Shown: in pieces, positions 17,754-25,470 of the stretch
Layout: every line of letters starts with the position of its first letter
Position numbering within the stretch: position 1 is the stretch's first letter
Source of the DNA: Candidatus Omnitrophota bacterium
GTDB lineage: Bacteria; Omnitrophota; Omnitrophia; Omnitrophales; Omnitrophaceae
Length of the DNA: 35,069 bases
Direction of reading: 5' to 3'
NCBI GenBank assembly: GCA_016209715.1
Contig: JACQVP010000011.1
Coordinates: 1-35,069 of the forward strand
Notes under the pieces: model-generated
The model's database searches: none
Seen by the model: the letters and a program-made list of their open reading frames with translations, nothing else
Told to the model about the DNA's origin: nothing
Position numbers and translations under genes: made by a program

Positions 17754-18905
17754 TCAGTACCAGACTTCGGTCCAGGACTTCATATCGTTGCCCGTCACCT
17801 GGGATCCCGGATCGGAGTCCAGCGCCTTGTCGTAGTGGATCTTTCCGTTGCCGCTCATGGCCACGGAATTGCCGGTAAAACTGCCGAAAAACTCGCCGTT
17901 CCCGTTGATGTTGACGGACGATTGGGGCGCGTAAACCTTGCCGTAAAAATTCCCGTTGCCGGTGATGGCCACGCTGCGGCTGCCGCTCACGTTGATGGTG
18001 AGGTTCGGCGGCAGATTCCCGGAAGTGCCGACGCCGTTGCCCGCGATATTCACGTTGCCGTTGACGGTCAGCGTGGCGGTCCCCGAGACATTGAGACGGC
18101 CGTTCCCGGTCACACTGATGGAGGAAAAGCAATGGGTCCCGGCCGCCAGAGAGACCGTGTCGTTTCCGGCGACGGAAAGCGCGGTCGGATTGTTGCAGGC
18201 GGCGACGGGGGTCAGCGTCCGCAGAGACGCGGCCGCGCTTTTGGTCCCCCAAACCTTCGAATAACCGCTCATGGTGATGACGCTGAGCGGGTTCCCGTTC
18301 GGTCCGACGGTGGCGTTTCCTTTGATGTTCACGTTTCCGGACATCATCACAAAACCGGCCCGGATGGTGTTCGTGGCGATGTGGCCCTCACTGCTGGCCG
18401 TGGCCGGCGCGTAGGCGCCATTTCGCGAGTCGTAAGCGTCCGTCTCGACGTTTCCGCTCAATTGGATACTGGTGTTGGAGAAAAGACCCGTCCCGCCGCC
18501 CGTCTGGGCCGGCAGTTCGTACAGGGCGGTGATGTTGCGCTCCTGATACCCGGCGGACGCGGCCGTCGCCCCGACGGTGCCAAGCGCGGCGATGGTGTAC
18601 AAATTCGGATTGGACTGCGACTGGGTCACGGTGGTGCGGTAAGTGCCGGTAGCGCTGCCGTTCGTGGCCCCCGTCGAAGGCACGCCGGCATAAGCGCGGT
18701 TGGTCCTCAAAGTGGAGATGGTTTGGTCCAAGGCGCCTTCGGCCAGATGAAACGCGAACATGCGGTTTTCAAAGCGCTCGGCCGACTGGATCTCCACCAA
18801 ACTCCCGGCCATGAGCGAGACCGAGAGGATGGACATCATGCTGATCAGCCCCAACGTGGCCACCAGCGCCACGCCTTTTTGATTTTTAGCCTTGAATCGC
18901 GTCAT
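17754..18905 (-). CDS. PilX-like minor pilin with GN-rich repeat domain
   Basis: 383 residues. The N-terminus KNQKGVALVATLGLISMMSI is a PilX-type prepilin leader plus membrane helix, lacking the Glu5 of canonical pilins as PilX proteins often do. After about residue 130 the protein becomes rich in repeated short units such as SGNVNIKGN, VTGNGRLNVSG and ITGNGNFYG, spaced like turns of a beta-solenoid. One probable disulfide pair lies near the middle (CNNPT and GTHCF). It sits 7 nt after the PilW-like gene and ends the operon. Likely an exported pilus-tip or envelope protein with an adhesive or structural passenger. The passenger function is not known. Confidence 0.8.
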   Translation of the reverse strand: MTRFKAKNQKGVALVATLGLISMMSILSVSLMAGSLVEIQSAERFENRMFAFHLAEGALDQTISTLRTNRAYAGVPSTGATNGSATGTYRTTVTQSQSNPNLYTIAALGTVGATAASAGYQERNITALYELPAQTGGGTGLFSNTSIQLSGNVETDAYDSRNGAYAPATASSEGHIATNTIRAGFVMMSGNVNIKGNATVGPNGNPLSVITMSGYSKVWGTKSAAASLRTLTPVAACNNPTALSVAGNDTVSLAAGTHCFSSISVTGNGRLNVSGTATLTVNGNVNIAGNGVGTSGNLPPNLTINVSGSRSVAITGNGNFYGKVYAPQSSVNINGNGEFFGSFTGNSVAMSGNGKIHYDKALDSDPGSQVTGNDMKSWTEVWY

Positions 18906-18912
18906 AGCCGCC

Positions 18913-19425
18913 TCAATTCCTGAAATCGACCGTGCCCGAAAGCGATATCGGCGTCGTGATCCCGTAATCGGTCGCGTCCTGGGACGTCATCGTAATCGTC
19001 AGTGTCGCGGGGTTCGCGTTCACCGCGAATTGCAAATTCGTAACTTTGTTCGCCAGCACCTCCGTCGCGCCGGTGGTAATGTCCTGGCGCATCAGTTGCT
19101 CGCCGTCTTGGCCGCCCAAACTGTACTGAAGCCAGCCCGACCAGGTGATGTTCCCATTGGCGTCGATCGCGGCCGGTACCTGGAATTGCAGCAATCCCGC
19201 CTGCGGGACGAGGACCCGGGCGAGGTTCGAGTTTCTGAGCTCGCGCGTCATTCTTTCCATCGCCATGCGGGCCTCTCCGGAAAGCCGGGACTGGTTGTAA
19301 GTCACGTCATGGATCCGGGAGCCGCTGTGAAAGGCCTGAATGGTCAACAGCACCACAATGCTCATGAGAAACGTGCTGACCATCCCTTCCAGCAGAGTGA
19401 ATCCGGATTCACGGGTGAGTTTCAT
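18913..19425 (-). CDS. PilW-like minor prepilin
   Basis: 170 residues. The short leader MKLTRESG is followed by FTLLEGMVSTFLMSIVV, the type III signal with cleavage after Gly8 and Glu at position 5 of the mature protein. Residues about 50-60 (GEARMAMERMTRELRNS) match the conserved helix of PilW/GspJ-type pilins. It lies 1 nt after the PilV-like gene, so the two are cotranscribed under the upstream c-di-GMP riboswitch. Confidence 0.82.
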   Translation of the reverse strand: MKLTRESGFTLLEGMVSTFLMSIVVLLTIQAFHSGSRIHDVTYNQSRLSGEARMAMERMTRELRNSNLARVLVPQAGLLQFQVPAAIDANGNITWSGWLQYSLGGQDGEQLMRQDITTGATEVLANKVTNLQFAVNANPATLTITMTSQDATDYGITTPISLSGTVDFRN

Positions 19426-19426
19426 C

Positions 19427-19816
19427 TCAGCGCCTCGTCACCTGTGTCACCAGCGACCGGGACATGGCCCGCTGGCGGTCCAGCCAGGTCACCGTGACCG
19501 TGATCTGGAGAGGGTCCTGCGCGGCGTTCGGATAGGTCACGATGATTTGTTCGTTGGTGAGATTGGCGAATCCTGCCACGGCCTGCCCCGAAGGGAAATT
19601 GGCGGCCACGGCGTTAAGACCTTGATTGTTGGCCACGTTGCGAATGCTTTCGATCACCGAATGACCGTCCTGCATGGCGGTCATCACAGAACGGGAGGTT
19701 TCTCCGACCCGGAAGGTGTAAAGATTGACGCCGATCATCCCCATCAGGACGGGGATGACTATCGCGATGGCGACCAAAAGTTCTACGAAGGTAAAGCCTC
19801 GTTGATTTTGTTTCAT
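19427..19816 (-). CDS. PilV-like minor prepilin
   Basis: 129 residues. Leader MKQNQRG, then FTFVELLVAIAIVIPVLMG: prepilin peptidase site after Gly7 and Glu5 of the mature protein present. The rest is a small globular head with VTVTWLDRQRAMSRSL, typical of PilV/GspI-like minor pilins. First gene of the pilin operon. Its ATG lies only 5 nt past the last paired element of the riboswitch, and no Shine-Dalgarno sequence is visible, so initiation is probably governed by that RNA. Confidence 0.82.
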   Translation of the reverse strand: MKQNQRGFTFVELLVAIAIVIPVLMGMIGVNLYTFRVGETSRSVMTAMQDGHSVIESIRNVANNQGLNAVAANFPSGQAVAGFANLTNEQIIVTYPNAAQDPLQITVTVTWLDRQRAMSRSLVTQVTRR

Positions 19817-19821
19817 GATTA

Positions 19822-19965
19822 CGGCAACCGGCTGCCATGCCCTCTCGGGGTTTAGGCCCTTTGGCTTTGCCGGCCACCCGCTACTTTCAGCGGGCGCCGC
19901 CCTTTTCGACCCGTCAGGGTTGAGAAAGGGGTCCTATTCTTTCGAATAGTTTGCCTTTATCGAAT
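19822..19965 (-). ncRNA. Cyclic-di-GMP-I (GEMM-I) riboswitch with 60-nt insertion
   Basis: The minus-strand RNA shows the GEMM-I hallmarks. AAAGGCAAAC leads into a 6-bp stem CUAUUC-GAAA-GAAUAG with a GNRA loop, then GGAC. Further on come GCAAAGCC (19863-19870, holding the A that stacks between the two guanines of the ligand), GGGCCUAAACC, and AUGG, which form the tetraloop receptor (CCUAAA...AUGG), and GGCAGCCGGUUGCC at the 3' end. In known examples GGAC runs straight into GCAAAGCC. Here 60 nt forming two hairpins (19871-19930) intervene. The context, type IV pilin genes, is classic for this riboswitch. The calls of ligand and class are strong, and the effect of the insertion on folding is unknown. 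Confidence 0.85.
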
Positions 19966-19972
19966 CAGTTTA

Positions 19973-20001
19973 AGTATGCCCGGGTGGGGGCTGGAATACA
20001 A
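19973..20001 (-). promoter_or_regulatory. Possible promoter for the pilin riboswitch
   Basis: Minus strand: TTGTAT, a 17-nt spacer, then CATACT at 19973-19978. Both are partial matches to sigma-70 boxes. The predicted start near 19966 falls right at the 5' edge of the aptamer, which is the main support. Nothing else recognisable lies between it and the metallopeptidase gene ending at 20058. Confidence 0.4.
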
Positions 20002-20057
20002 CACCGGGGCGAGGGGGGCCTATAAAGCTGTAAGCTATTTATTTTAAAATGGTTATA

Positions 20058-21620
20058 TTATTGGGCCATGATCATCCGCAGGCGGAAGTCTTCATATTTA
20101 ACGTCTTCCACCTCGTCTTTGATCATTTTGTCCACGAAAGGACCGAATTCCTTCTCCATCTCGGCCACGGTGTGCCCAAGATGCTTCTCCAAGAGGGCAA
20201 TGTCCTGTTCGGCGTCAAAATCCTCGCCCTGCCGGGAGACCTCCCGCACGTATTGGAGGAATCCGTCCCGGTAAGATCCCGACATCAGGAAATACACAAA
20301 GGCCCAGCTCTGAGCGTAGCCGAGGCTGGCATAAGCCGGCTCCAGGCGATGAATGTCTGAACCCGCCGAGAAAGAAAGCAGATACTCCAAGGGCATGAGG
20401 TGGTGCTTTTCCAATTCGAATTTCAACTCCATCAACCGGGTGTCGTGCACCTCTCCGATCACCGGCGGCTCGCAAAACGACGCGAGCCCCTCCACCAGCC
20501 AGGCCCCCTGCCGCGAGTTTTTGGCGTAGATATCGAATTCATAAAGGAGCTGGTGCGCCCCTTCGTGACGGATGGTCTTGACCGTTTCAGCGCGCGCCTC
20601 GGCCTCCACTTTGAGGCGGTTCTTCTCCAGGAATTCCACGATCCTCTCGCCTTCCCCCATCACGCGCGTCTTCTCGATGTCGTCGCCGCGGTATTTCGAG
20701 ATCTGCTCGATCCGGTCCTTGATCTTTTCCTCCACGTCTTCGCTGCGGTTCAGATACCGGTTCACCATCTCCATGGATTTGATGTTGTACAGATAAAGGA
20801 TCTGCGTCTCCGGAGTGAAGAATCCCAGGATCATCGCGTTCTTGGGAAAACCGGCCGACTCGAGAAGCTGTTGAAAAGTCGCCTGCTGGCCGAAAATGAC
20901 CGCCTCGAGGGCCCGGGGCTTGTAATCCGGCCTCACGAAATCCAGGAAATAGATCAGAAACTCGTTGTAAAACCGCTCGAGCGATTTGAGGTAAAAATCC
21001 AGGTCCATCGCACCGTCGTCTGAAATGATGAGGTAGTGGGGTTTTTCATAACGGCGGAAGGAAGAATAATTCTTGGCCAGCTCCTGGAAGGGGCTTGAGT
21101 CCGACGGCCTGACCGGGGGCCACAGAGCCACTCGCTCGATCTCGCCGCCGGTAAAATCATATTCGATCACGCCGCCTCCCTCGATTTTCTCCCCGATCAC
21201 GTAGTCCGCGCCCTTTTTGCTGATGGCCACGTTCTTTTTGACGGTGCCGTTCCGGAGATAAACGCGGGGATAAGACGCGGGGTCCTGGGAGCCGTCTTCG
21301 CGGTCCTTCTGCTCGGGGAGCACAATGCCTTTCTCGCCCTGCGACTGGCTGTCATTGATCTTGATCCCGACGATTTCGTCCCGCTTGAACGTAACGATCC
21401 CGTCCTGCCATCGCACTTCCACTTCTGCCGGCGTCTCCCGGATGACTTTCCCCTGAATCACTCCGCCGTTTTTGAGGAGGACGGTGTCTACGGGCTGGAA
21501 CGGCGTCTCTTTCCCGGTCCCGCCCGAAGCGGGATTCTTCGAACAGGCCGCCGGGACCAGTCCCAAGGTAAGAATCAGGAAGCCGACGGGCGCGTATCTT
21601 CCGAACCGGACGCAAAACAT
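20058..21620 (-). CDS. Exported HExxH zinc metallopeptidase, DUF1570-like
   Basis: 520 residues. N-terminal hydrophobic signal (about 8-25) ending in PAAC at Cys26, a degenerate lipobox. Two similar small beta domains follow: VLLKNGGVIQGKVI (48-90) and VYLRNGTVKKNVAI (120-166). A peptidase-MA-like region runs from about 190, with the zinc motif HEGAH (His352, Glu353, His356) and a likely third ligand in WLVEGLASF (Glu378). This fits a gluzincin of the DUF1570 type. Substrate unknown; it would act in the periplasm or at the outer membrane. The start at 21620 lies 46 nt inside the upstream gene and may be one or a few codons off. Confidence 0.75.
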   Translation of the reverse strand: MFCVRFGRYAPVGFLILTLGLVPAACSKNPASGGTGKETPFQPVDTVLLKNGGVIQGKVIRETPAEVEVRWQDGIVTFKRDEIVGIKINDSQSQGEKGIVLPEQKDREDGSQDPASYPRVYLRNGTVKKNVAISKKGADYVIGEKIEGGGVIEYDFTGGEIERVALWPPVRPSDSSPFQELAKNYSSFRRYEKPHYLIISDDGAMDLDFYLKSLERFYNEFLIYFLDFVRPDYKPRALEAVIFGQQATFQQLLESAGFPKNAMILGFFTPETQILYLYNIKSMEMVNRYLNRSEDVEEKIKDRIEQISKYRGDDIEKTRVMGEGERIVEFLEKNRLKVEAEARAETVKTIRHEGAHQLLYEFDIYAKNSRQGAWLVEGLASFCEPPVIGEVHDTRLMELKFELEKHHLMPLEYLLSFSAGSDIHRLEPAYASLGYAQSWAFVYFLMSGSYRDGFLQYVREVSRQGEDFDAEQDIALLEKHLGHTVAEMEKEFGPFVDKMIKDEVEDVKYEDFRLRMIMAQ

Positions 21621-22111
21621 AATGTGTGATCCCCCGTGTACTTGGCTTTCATCGCCTTCCACAAAGTTAACCTTGTCCAGTCGGGTTTTGCAAGCGTTCG
21701 GCTGTCGTCGCCGAGGTAGGGATTCGGAAAGAAAATCGTGATCATTTGCTCGCCCGCGCCGTTCCACATCCGGAAACCGAAGGACAGGGGGACGCAGGTG
21801 CGGTTCTTGCTTTCGAAGAAAGCGGCGCGGGAGGGCCGGCGCTCCGGGAGATTGCCGCTGAGGCAGAGGTGACAATGCCAGGACCCCGTGTCGACGGTCA
21901 AATAATGGTCCTTAAACGTGACGGCCTCGGGGGGAGCGGTGAGCTTGATTTCATACACGGCGCCCTCGATACAGGGGCCGAACGTGATTTCGCGCCAATG
22001 CTCGGTAAAAATTTCCCGGAAAAAATCGGCGAGGACTTCCGCGCGCGGCTCGAATTCGCTATAAGCGATTTCCCCGCCGTCCGGCAGCCGCTCAGCCTTG
22101 GCGGAGCCCAT
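21575..22111 (-). CDS. Uncharacterised protein with HCHLC motif, next to B12 genes
   Basis: 178 residues, no signal peptide or membrane helix. The centre reads DTGSWHCHLCLSGN, a possible metal site (His-Cys-His-x-Cys). It is followed by an Arg-rich stretch and FGFRMWNGAGEQMITIFFPNP. It overlaps the DUF6580-type membrane gene by 20 nt and the metallopeptidase by 46 nt. I have a weak recollection of a DUF family pairing with DUF6580 genes, but cannot assign a function. A metal- or corrinoid-handling role is a guess from context. Confidence 0.6.
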   Translation of the reverse strand: MGSAKAERLPDGGEIAYSEFEPRAEVLADFFREIFTEHWREITFGPCIEGAVYEIKLTAPPEAVTFKDHYLTVDTGSWHCHLCLSGNLPERRPSRAAFFESKNRTCVPLSFGFRMWNGAGEQMITIFFPNPYLGDDSRTLAKPDWTRLTLWKAMKAKYTGDHTLCFASGSEDTRPSAS

Positions 22112-22592
22112 GGGCGGAGGACACCGCGGCCTTGGTCCTTGTCCCGAGGATCATGCCCGTCACCTTGACGACCAGAACGCTCAGCGGGATGTCTCTCAGA
22201 AAATGCACCGCCGAATAGGGCACGGAAGCGCGGAAGCATTCGGCCAGCCCGGAAACGTTCATGGAGTAAAGCGGAGGTTCGCCCGCCGCGACGCATCCGC
22301 CGATCGCCCAAACTCCCACATTGGCCGCGATCTCATAAAAAACGACGGCCAGAAGCGCGGTCCCGGCAATCCCCGCGACAGAGGTGCCGGCAAGCGGCCG
22401 GATCCGGCGCGCCGCATAGATTCCGGCAAATAAGCCGGCGGCGATAAAGGCGTAAACCGGGGAAAAGGAGGAGGTCAGCGCCATTTTCAAGCCGACGAGA
22501 AGCGCCGCGAAAACGTACGCGGGCCAGTTCTTTTTGGAGAAATAAGCCGCGGCCAGCGCCAACGGTATCAAAGGCATGAACGTGTGAAACAT
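22092..22592 (-). CDS. DUF6580-type membrane protein, putative small-molecule transporter
   Basis: 166 residues, about five membrane helices, with the conserved block NVGVWAIGGCVAAGEPPLYS and GLAECFRASVPYSAVHFLRD that I associate with DUF6580. These proteins look like the substrate-binding (S) subunit of ECF transporters. Together with the neighbouring BtuB-like receptor this suggests inner-membrane uptake of a corrinoid or related compound, but no energising EcfA/T genes are present here. Start ATG at 22592 with GGAGG 7 nt upstream. It has its own promoter and structured leader. Confidence 0.65.
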   Translation of the reverse strand: MFHTFMPLIPLALAAAYFSKKNWPAYVFAALLVGLKMALTSSFSPVYAFIAAGLFAGIYAARRIRPLAGTSVAGIAGTALLAVVFYEIAANVGVWAIGGCVAAGEPPLYSMNVSGLAECFRASVPYSAVHFLRDIPLSVLVVKVTGMILGTRTKAAVSSAHGLRQG

Positions 22593-22599
22593 TATTTTT

Positions 22600-22657
22600 C
22601 CTCCGTAGCCCCCTCAAGTTCGGGGCTGTTTGTCGCCCCCGGCCATCAGGCCGAGGG
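22600..22657 (-). promoter_or_regulatory. Structured leader of the DUF6580-type gene
   Basis: Two strong GC hairpins lie in the leader. One is 9 bp with a UGAU loop (22636-22657), the other AGCCCC/GGGGCU with a 9-nt loop (22607-22627), ending 1 nt before the ACGGAGG ribosome-binding site at 22600-22606. The AGCCCC strand can also pair with the GGGGGC of the first hairpin, so alternative folds exist. It does not match any riboswitch I know. It could be a regulator, or simply a stable leader. Confidence 0.45.
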
Positions 22658-22672
22658 CTGATGCGTCATTGC

Positions 22673-22706
22673 GGAACAGTATAGCGATTCGGATTTCAAT
22701 AAACAA
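22673..22706 (-). promoter_or_regulatory. Possible promoter of the DUF6580-type gene
   Basis: Minus strand: TTGTTT, 17-nt spacer, then TATACT, in the 120-nt gap after the TonB-domain gene. The -10 box is 5/6 and the -35 box 3/6. It would separate transcription of the membrane gene from the B12 riboswitch, or add to it. Confidence 0.5.
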
Positions 22707-22712
22707 GCAGAG

Positions 22713-23186
22713 CTACACAATCTTAAAGTAAACGGGGACTTGGATGCAGGACAAGATCGGCCGGCCCCCCTTCTTGGCCGGCGCAAACCGCCATTTGCGG
22801 ACGGCCTTCACCGCGGCCAGGTCCAGCATTTTGCGGCCGCTTGATTTCATGACCTGCCAGCGCCCGACCCTTCCGTCCGGCAAAATCTCCACGGCCAGCA
22901 CCACTTCCCCGTTCCACCCGCGCGCGACAGCCCACCGGGGATACACGACCGGCTCGGGTTTCTCTCGCAGATAAGGCAGCTCGAAATCAGCCGTCTCTTC
23001 GCCCGCGGAAAAAATCGTTCCGGGACGGGCGGTCATCCACTGGCGTTTTTCATAGGAATAATAAACCGGAGATTGCGAGATGAAATCTTCGGCCGGGAAA
23101 GAAGTGACGGATTGATCCGCCTCCACCGCGAAGGCGGGCTGGCAAATCAGAAAGAAGACGACTGCAATACGGGTCAGAATTCCCAT
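22713..23186 (-). CDS. Periplasmic TonB C-terminal-domain protein without anchor
   Basis: 157 residues. Signal peptide (about 1-20, ending QPAFA), a short linker, then a TonB C-terminal domain: YPRWAVARGWNGEVVLAVEILPDG is split across about 80-103, followed by DLAAVKAVRKWRFAPAKKGG. The membrane helix that stays uncleaved and the proline-rich spanning region of normal TonB are both missing. Such a protein could not transmit force from ExbBD by itself. It may act as a periplasmic adapter for the receptor encoded just before it, which it overlaps by 13 nt. Confidence 0.75.
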   Translation of the reverse strand: MGILTRIAVVFFLICQPAFAVEADQSVTSFPAEDFISQSPVYYSYEKRQWMTARPGTIFSAGEETADFELPYLREKPEPVVYPRWAVARGWNGEVVLAVEILPDGRVGRWQVMKSSGRKMLDLAAVKAVRKWRFAPAKKGGRPILSCIQVPVYFKIV

Positions 23187-25360
23187 TTGGTCCCCAGGAC
23201 AAATTCTCTCGGCGCGCCGGGATTGACGAAGGTGTACGTCCCGAAGGGGTAAAGCGCCGTCCCGAAGGAGGTCGCGTTCACCGCGCGGCTGTAATATTTT
23301 TCATCAAAGAGATTATTGATCTTAAAATAAATCATCTTTTCCTTCCACTCATACGAGATGAGAAAATTAAAAACCGCAAACGGCTTGATGTAATGCCCGG
23401 CCCCGCCCGTCGCATTCAAAGTCGCCTGGCTCGCGGATTCGAACGATTGCGGATGCTGGCGGCCGGTAAACACTCCCCCGAACCTCATCTTGAGCCCGTC
23501 GTAAGGTTCGCCGAACCTTGCCAGCGGCGTGAGGGTGGTGCCGAGAGTGAACCGGTTCTCCGGAATCTGTCCCAAGGAGCGGTCGTCAAAAGGCGTTCCG
23601 CCGGGCCCGGTCTCCCGCACATATGACCGCATCCAGGTGTGGCTCGCGAAGAGCCTGATTTCTTTCGCCGGATTTAAATCCACTCGCTGTTCGAGGCCGA
23701 CCCGGCGGCTTTTGGAAATATTGATGTTCTGCCCGAAAGGCGCCGTCGGCCCGATCGCGGTCGAATCGAAAACGATTTCGTCCTCGAGATCGATCAGGAA
23801 GAAGCTCGTTTTATAGGCCGCCACTTCCTTATAGCGGAGCCGTGTCCCGGTTTCATAGCTTTTGGATGTTTCCGGATTCACGCTGGTCGAGACGGTCCCC
23901 CCGAAGGGGGTCACGTCGCTGATCGCCGGGACCCGGAACCCTTCGGAATAATTCACAAACAAATCCGCGAACGGAACCGGCCGCACCGTCAGGCCGGCCG
24001 AGACGGTGCTCTCCCGCCAGCGCCGGCTGAGGCTGTCCGAGGGCGTCAAGAAATCGTGCGTTTCGAGCCAGTTGAAATCGTGGCGCATCCCGACGTAGGG
24101 AATGATCTTGTCGTAGAATTTCAGGGTCTCGCGCCAGAAAAGCGCGGTGTTGTAGGCGGAGACCCCGCGTTCGGTCTCGCGCGGAGAAGATTCGACCACG
24201 TTTCCGCCAAAGGCGTCCTGCTCGACGGAATGGAGGCTTTCGTCGCGGAATTCCATGCCGATCAGCGTTTCATTAAAAAGTTCCTCCCGCCAATAATCCT
24301 CGTATCGGAGCTGCGTGATCAAATTCTGGTCATTGGACTTTACCGTGATGAGGTCCGTGTCCGGATTGAAGGGCGGGTCGGTGAAGGTGCCGCTCGTCGA
24401 AAAGAAATGGAGCAGCAGCGGCCGCCAGCTGTTCATGACCGAGGCCGTGAGATGGTCGTCCCAGAATTTCTTATCGCCGCCGATCTGGATCACGGTATTC
24501 CGGAGGTCGCGGCCGTCGAGGGGCTTGTTGGTCTGCTCCATCCGGTCCTGCGCCTGCTGGAAGGTGAGCTCGCCGGGATTGGAAATCGCATCGTCGACGT
24601 GCTTCACGTTCACGTAAAACCGGCCTTGTTCTTCCGCCAGTTCGTAGGCGGTCTTCACGTCGAACTGAGTGATGCGCCATTCACTGTTTTCGCGCCATCC
24701 GTCGCCGACGTCGCGGCCGCCGTTGAAATAATATTTGAACTTGCCGCCGAGCGGGGTCACCCGGTCCTCAAGCGTCCCGCTCAGCCCCTGGTTAAAATTC
24801 AAACCCCCGAAGCTGCTCCCTTCCAGGCTGCCGAAGGCCTTGACCGGTTTGTCGCTCGGCTGGCCGGTCGTGACGTTGACGACCCCCGCAAAGGCATTGC
24901 TGCCATAGACCGGCGAGGCGGAGCCCCGCTCGACCTGGATCGATTCGACGTCGTTCATGGGGATCAGATGAAAATTCATGGCGCTGCCGTCCACCTCGTT
25001 GACGCGCACGCCGTCCACGAGAAAAACAATGCTGTTCGAACCCGAGAATCCGCGCAGGCCGAAACTCGAATCCCACCCGTTTCCCACCGAGTCGAAAAAG
25101 GTGGCGCCTTCGATCTCCTCGACCGCGTCCTGAAAACGCAGCGGCTGCGCCAGCTCGAGGTCTTCTTCGCCGATGTAGGTGACGTTTGACGGGACTTCGC
25201 GAATGTCTTTTTTGACATTTTGCAGGCGGGAGGCGATGACCATGGCCCGGGCCGGAGGGGCGGCCTTCATTTCCCGGGGCTTTTCGTTTTCTTGGCTCCA
25301 GACGGGAGTCTGTCCGAGGAAAATAAAAAAGAAGGCTAGAAAAAAGCAATGCCGCTGCAT
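23174..25360 (-). CDS. btuB: TonB-dependent outer-membrane receptor, BtuB-like
   Basis: 728 residues from the ATG at 25360. Signal peptide (about 1-22, ending VWS), a TonB-box-like segment (ARAMVIASRLQ), a plug domain (VEEIEGATFFDSVGN to ERGSASPVYGSNAFAG), then a 22-strand-type barrel ending in Phe (GTKWEF), as needed for barrel insertion. The upstream cobalamin riboswitch makes cobalamin or another corrinoid the likely substrate. The gene symbol rests on that context more than on barrel sequence. Confidence 0.85.
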   Translation of the reverse strand: MQRHCFFLAFFFIFLGQTPVWSQENEKPREMKAAPPARAMVIASRLQNVKKDIREVPSNVTYIGEEDLELAQPLRFQDAVEEIEGATFFDSVGNGWDSSFGLRGFSGSNSIVFLVDGVRVNEVDGSAMNFHLIPMNDVESIQVERGSASPVYGSNAFAGVVNVTTGQPSDKPVKAFGSLEGSSFGGLNFNQGLSGTLEDRVTPLGGKFKYYFNGGRDVGDGWRENSEWRITQFDVKTAYELAEEQGRFYVNVKHVDDAISNPGELTFQQAQDRMEQTNKPLDGRDLRNTVIQIGGDKKFWDDHLTASVMNSWRPLLLHFFSTSGTFTDPPFNPDTDLITVKSNDQNLITQLRYEDYWREELFNETLIGMEFRDESLHSVEQDAFGGNVVESSPRETERGVSAYNTALFWRETLKFYDKIIPYVGMRHDFNWLETHDFLTPSDSLSRRWRESTVSAGLTVRPVPFADLFVNYSEGFRVPAISDVTPFGGTVSTSVNPETSKSYETGTRLRYKEVAAYKTSFFLIDLEDEIVFDSTAIGPTAPFGQNINISKSRRVGLEQRVDLNPAKEIRLFASHTWMRSYVRETGPGGTPFDDRSLGQIPENRFTLGTTLTPLARFGEPYDGLKMRFGGVFTGRQHPQSFESASQATLNATGGAGHYIKPFAVFNFLISYEWKEKMIYFKINNLFDEKYYSRAVNATSFGTALYPFGTYTFVNPGAPREFVLGTKWEF

Positions 25361-25470
25361 GGATCGTGTCTTCCGCACGGGAAATCTCCTTGGCCTCTCG
25401 CCGGCGGGAATCCATGTCAGGGAGTGAGCATGATCTTCTCTCGCCGGAGAAGAAAGGCGGTTGTGGCCCA

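Noticed and set aside
19871-19930. Second, tandem c-di-GMP aptamer in the insertion
   Set aside because: The inserted hairpins lack their own GGCAAAC, GCAAAGCC and CCUAAA elements, so they are an insertion and not a second copy.
20041-20057. Rho-independent terminator after the metallopeptidase gene
   Set aside because: The region is AT-rich but has no stable GC stem followed by a U run.
25361-25470. Intrinsic terminator as expression platform of the B12 riboswitch
   Set aside because: Hairpins exist, but none is followed by a U tract. Translational control fits better.
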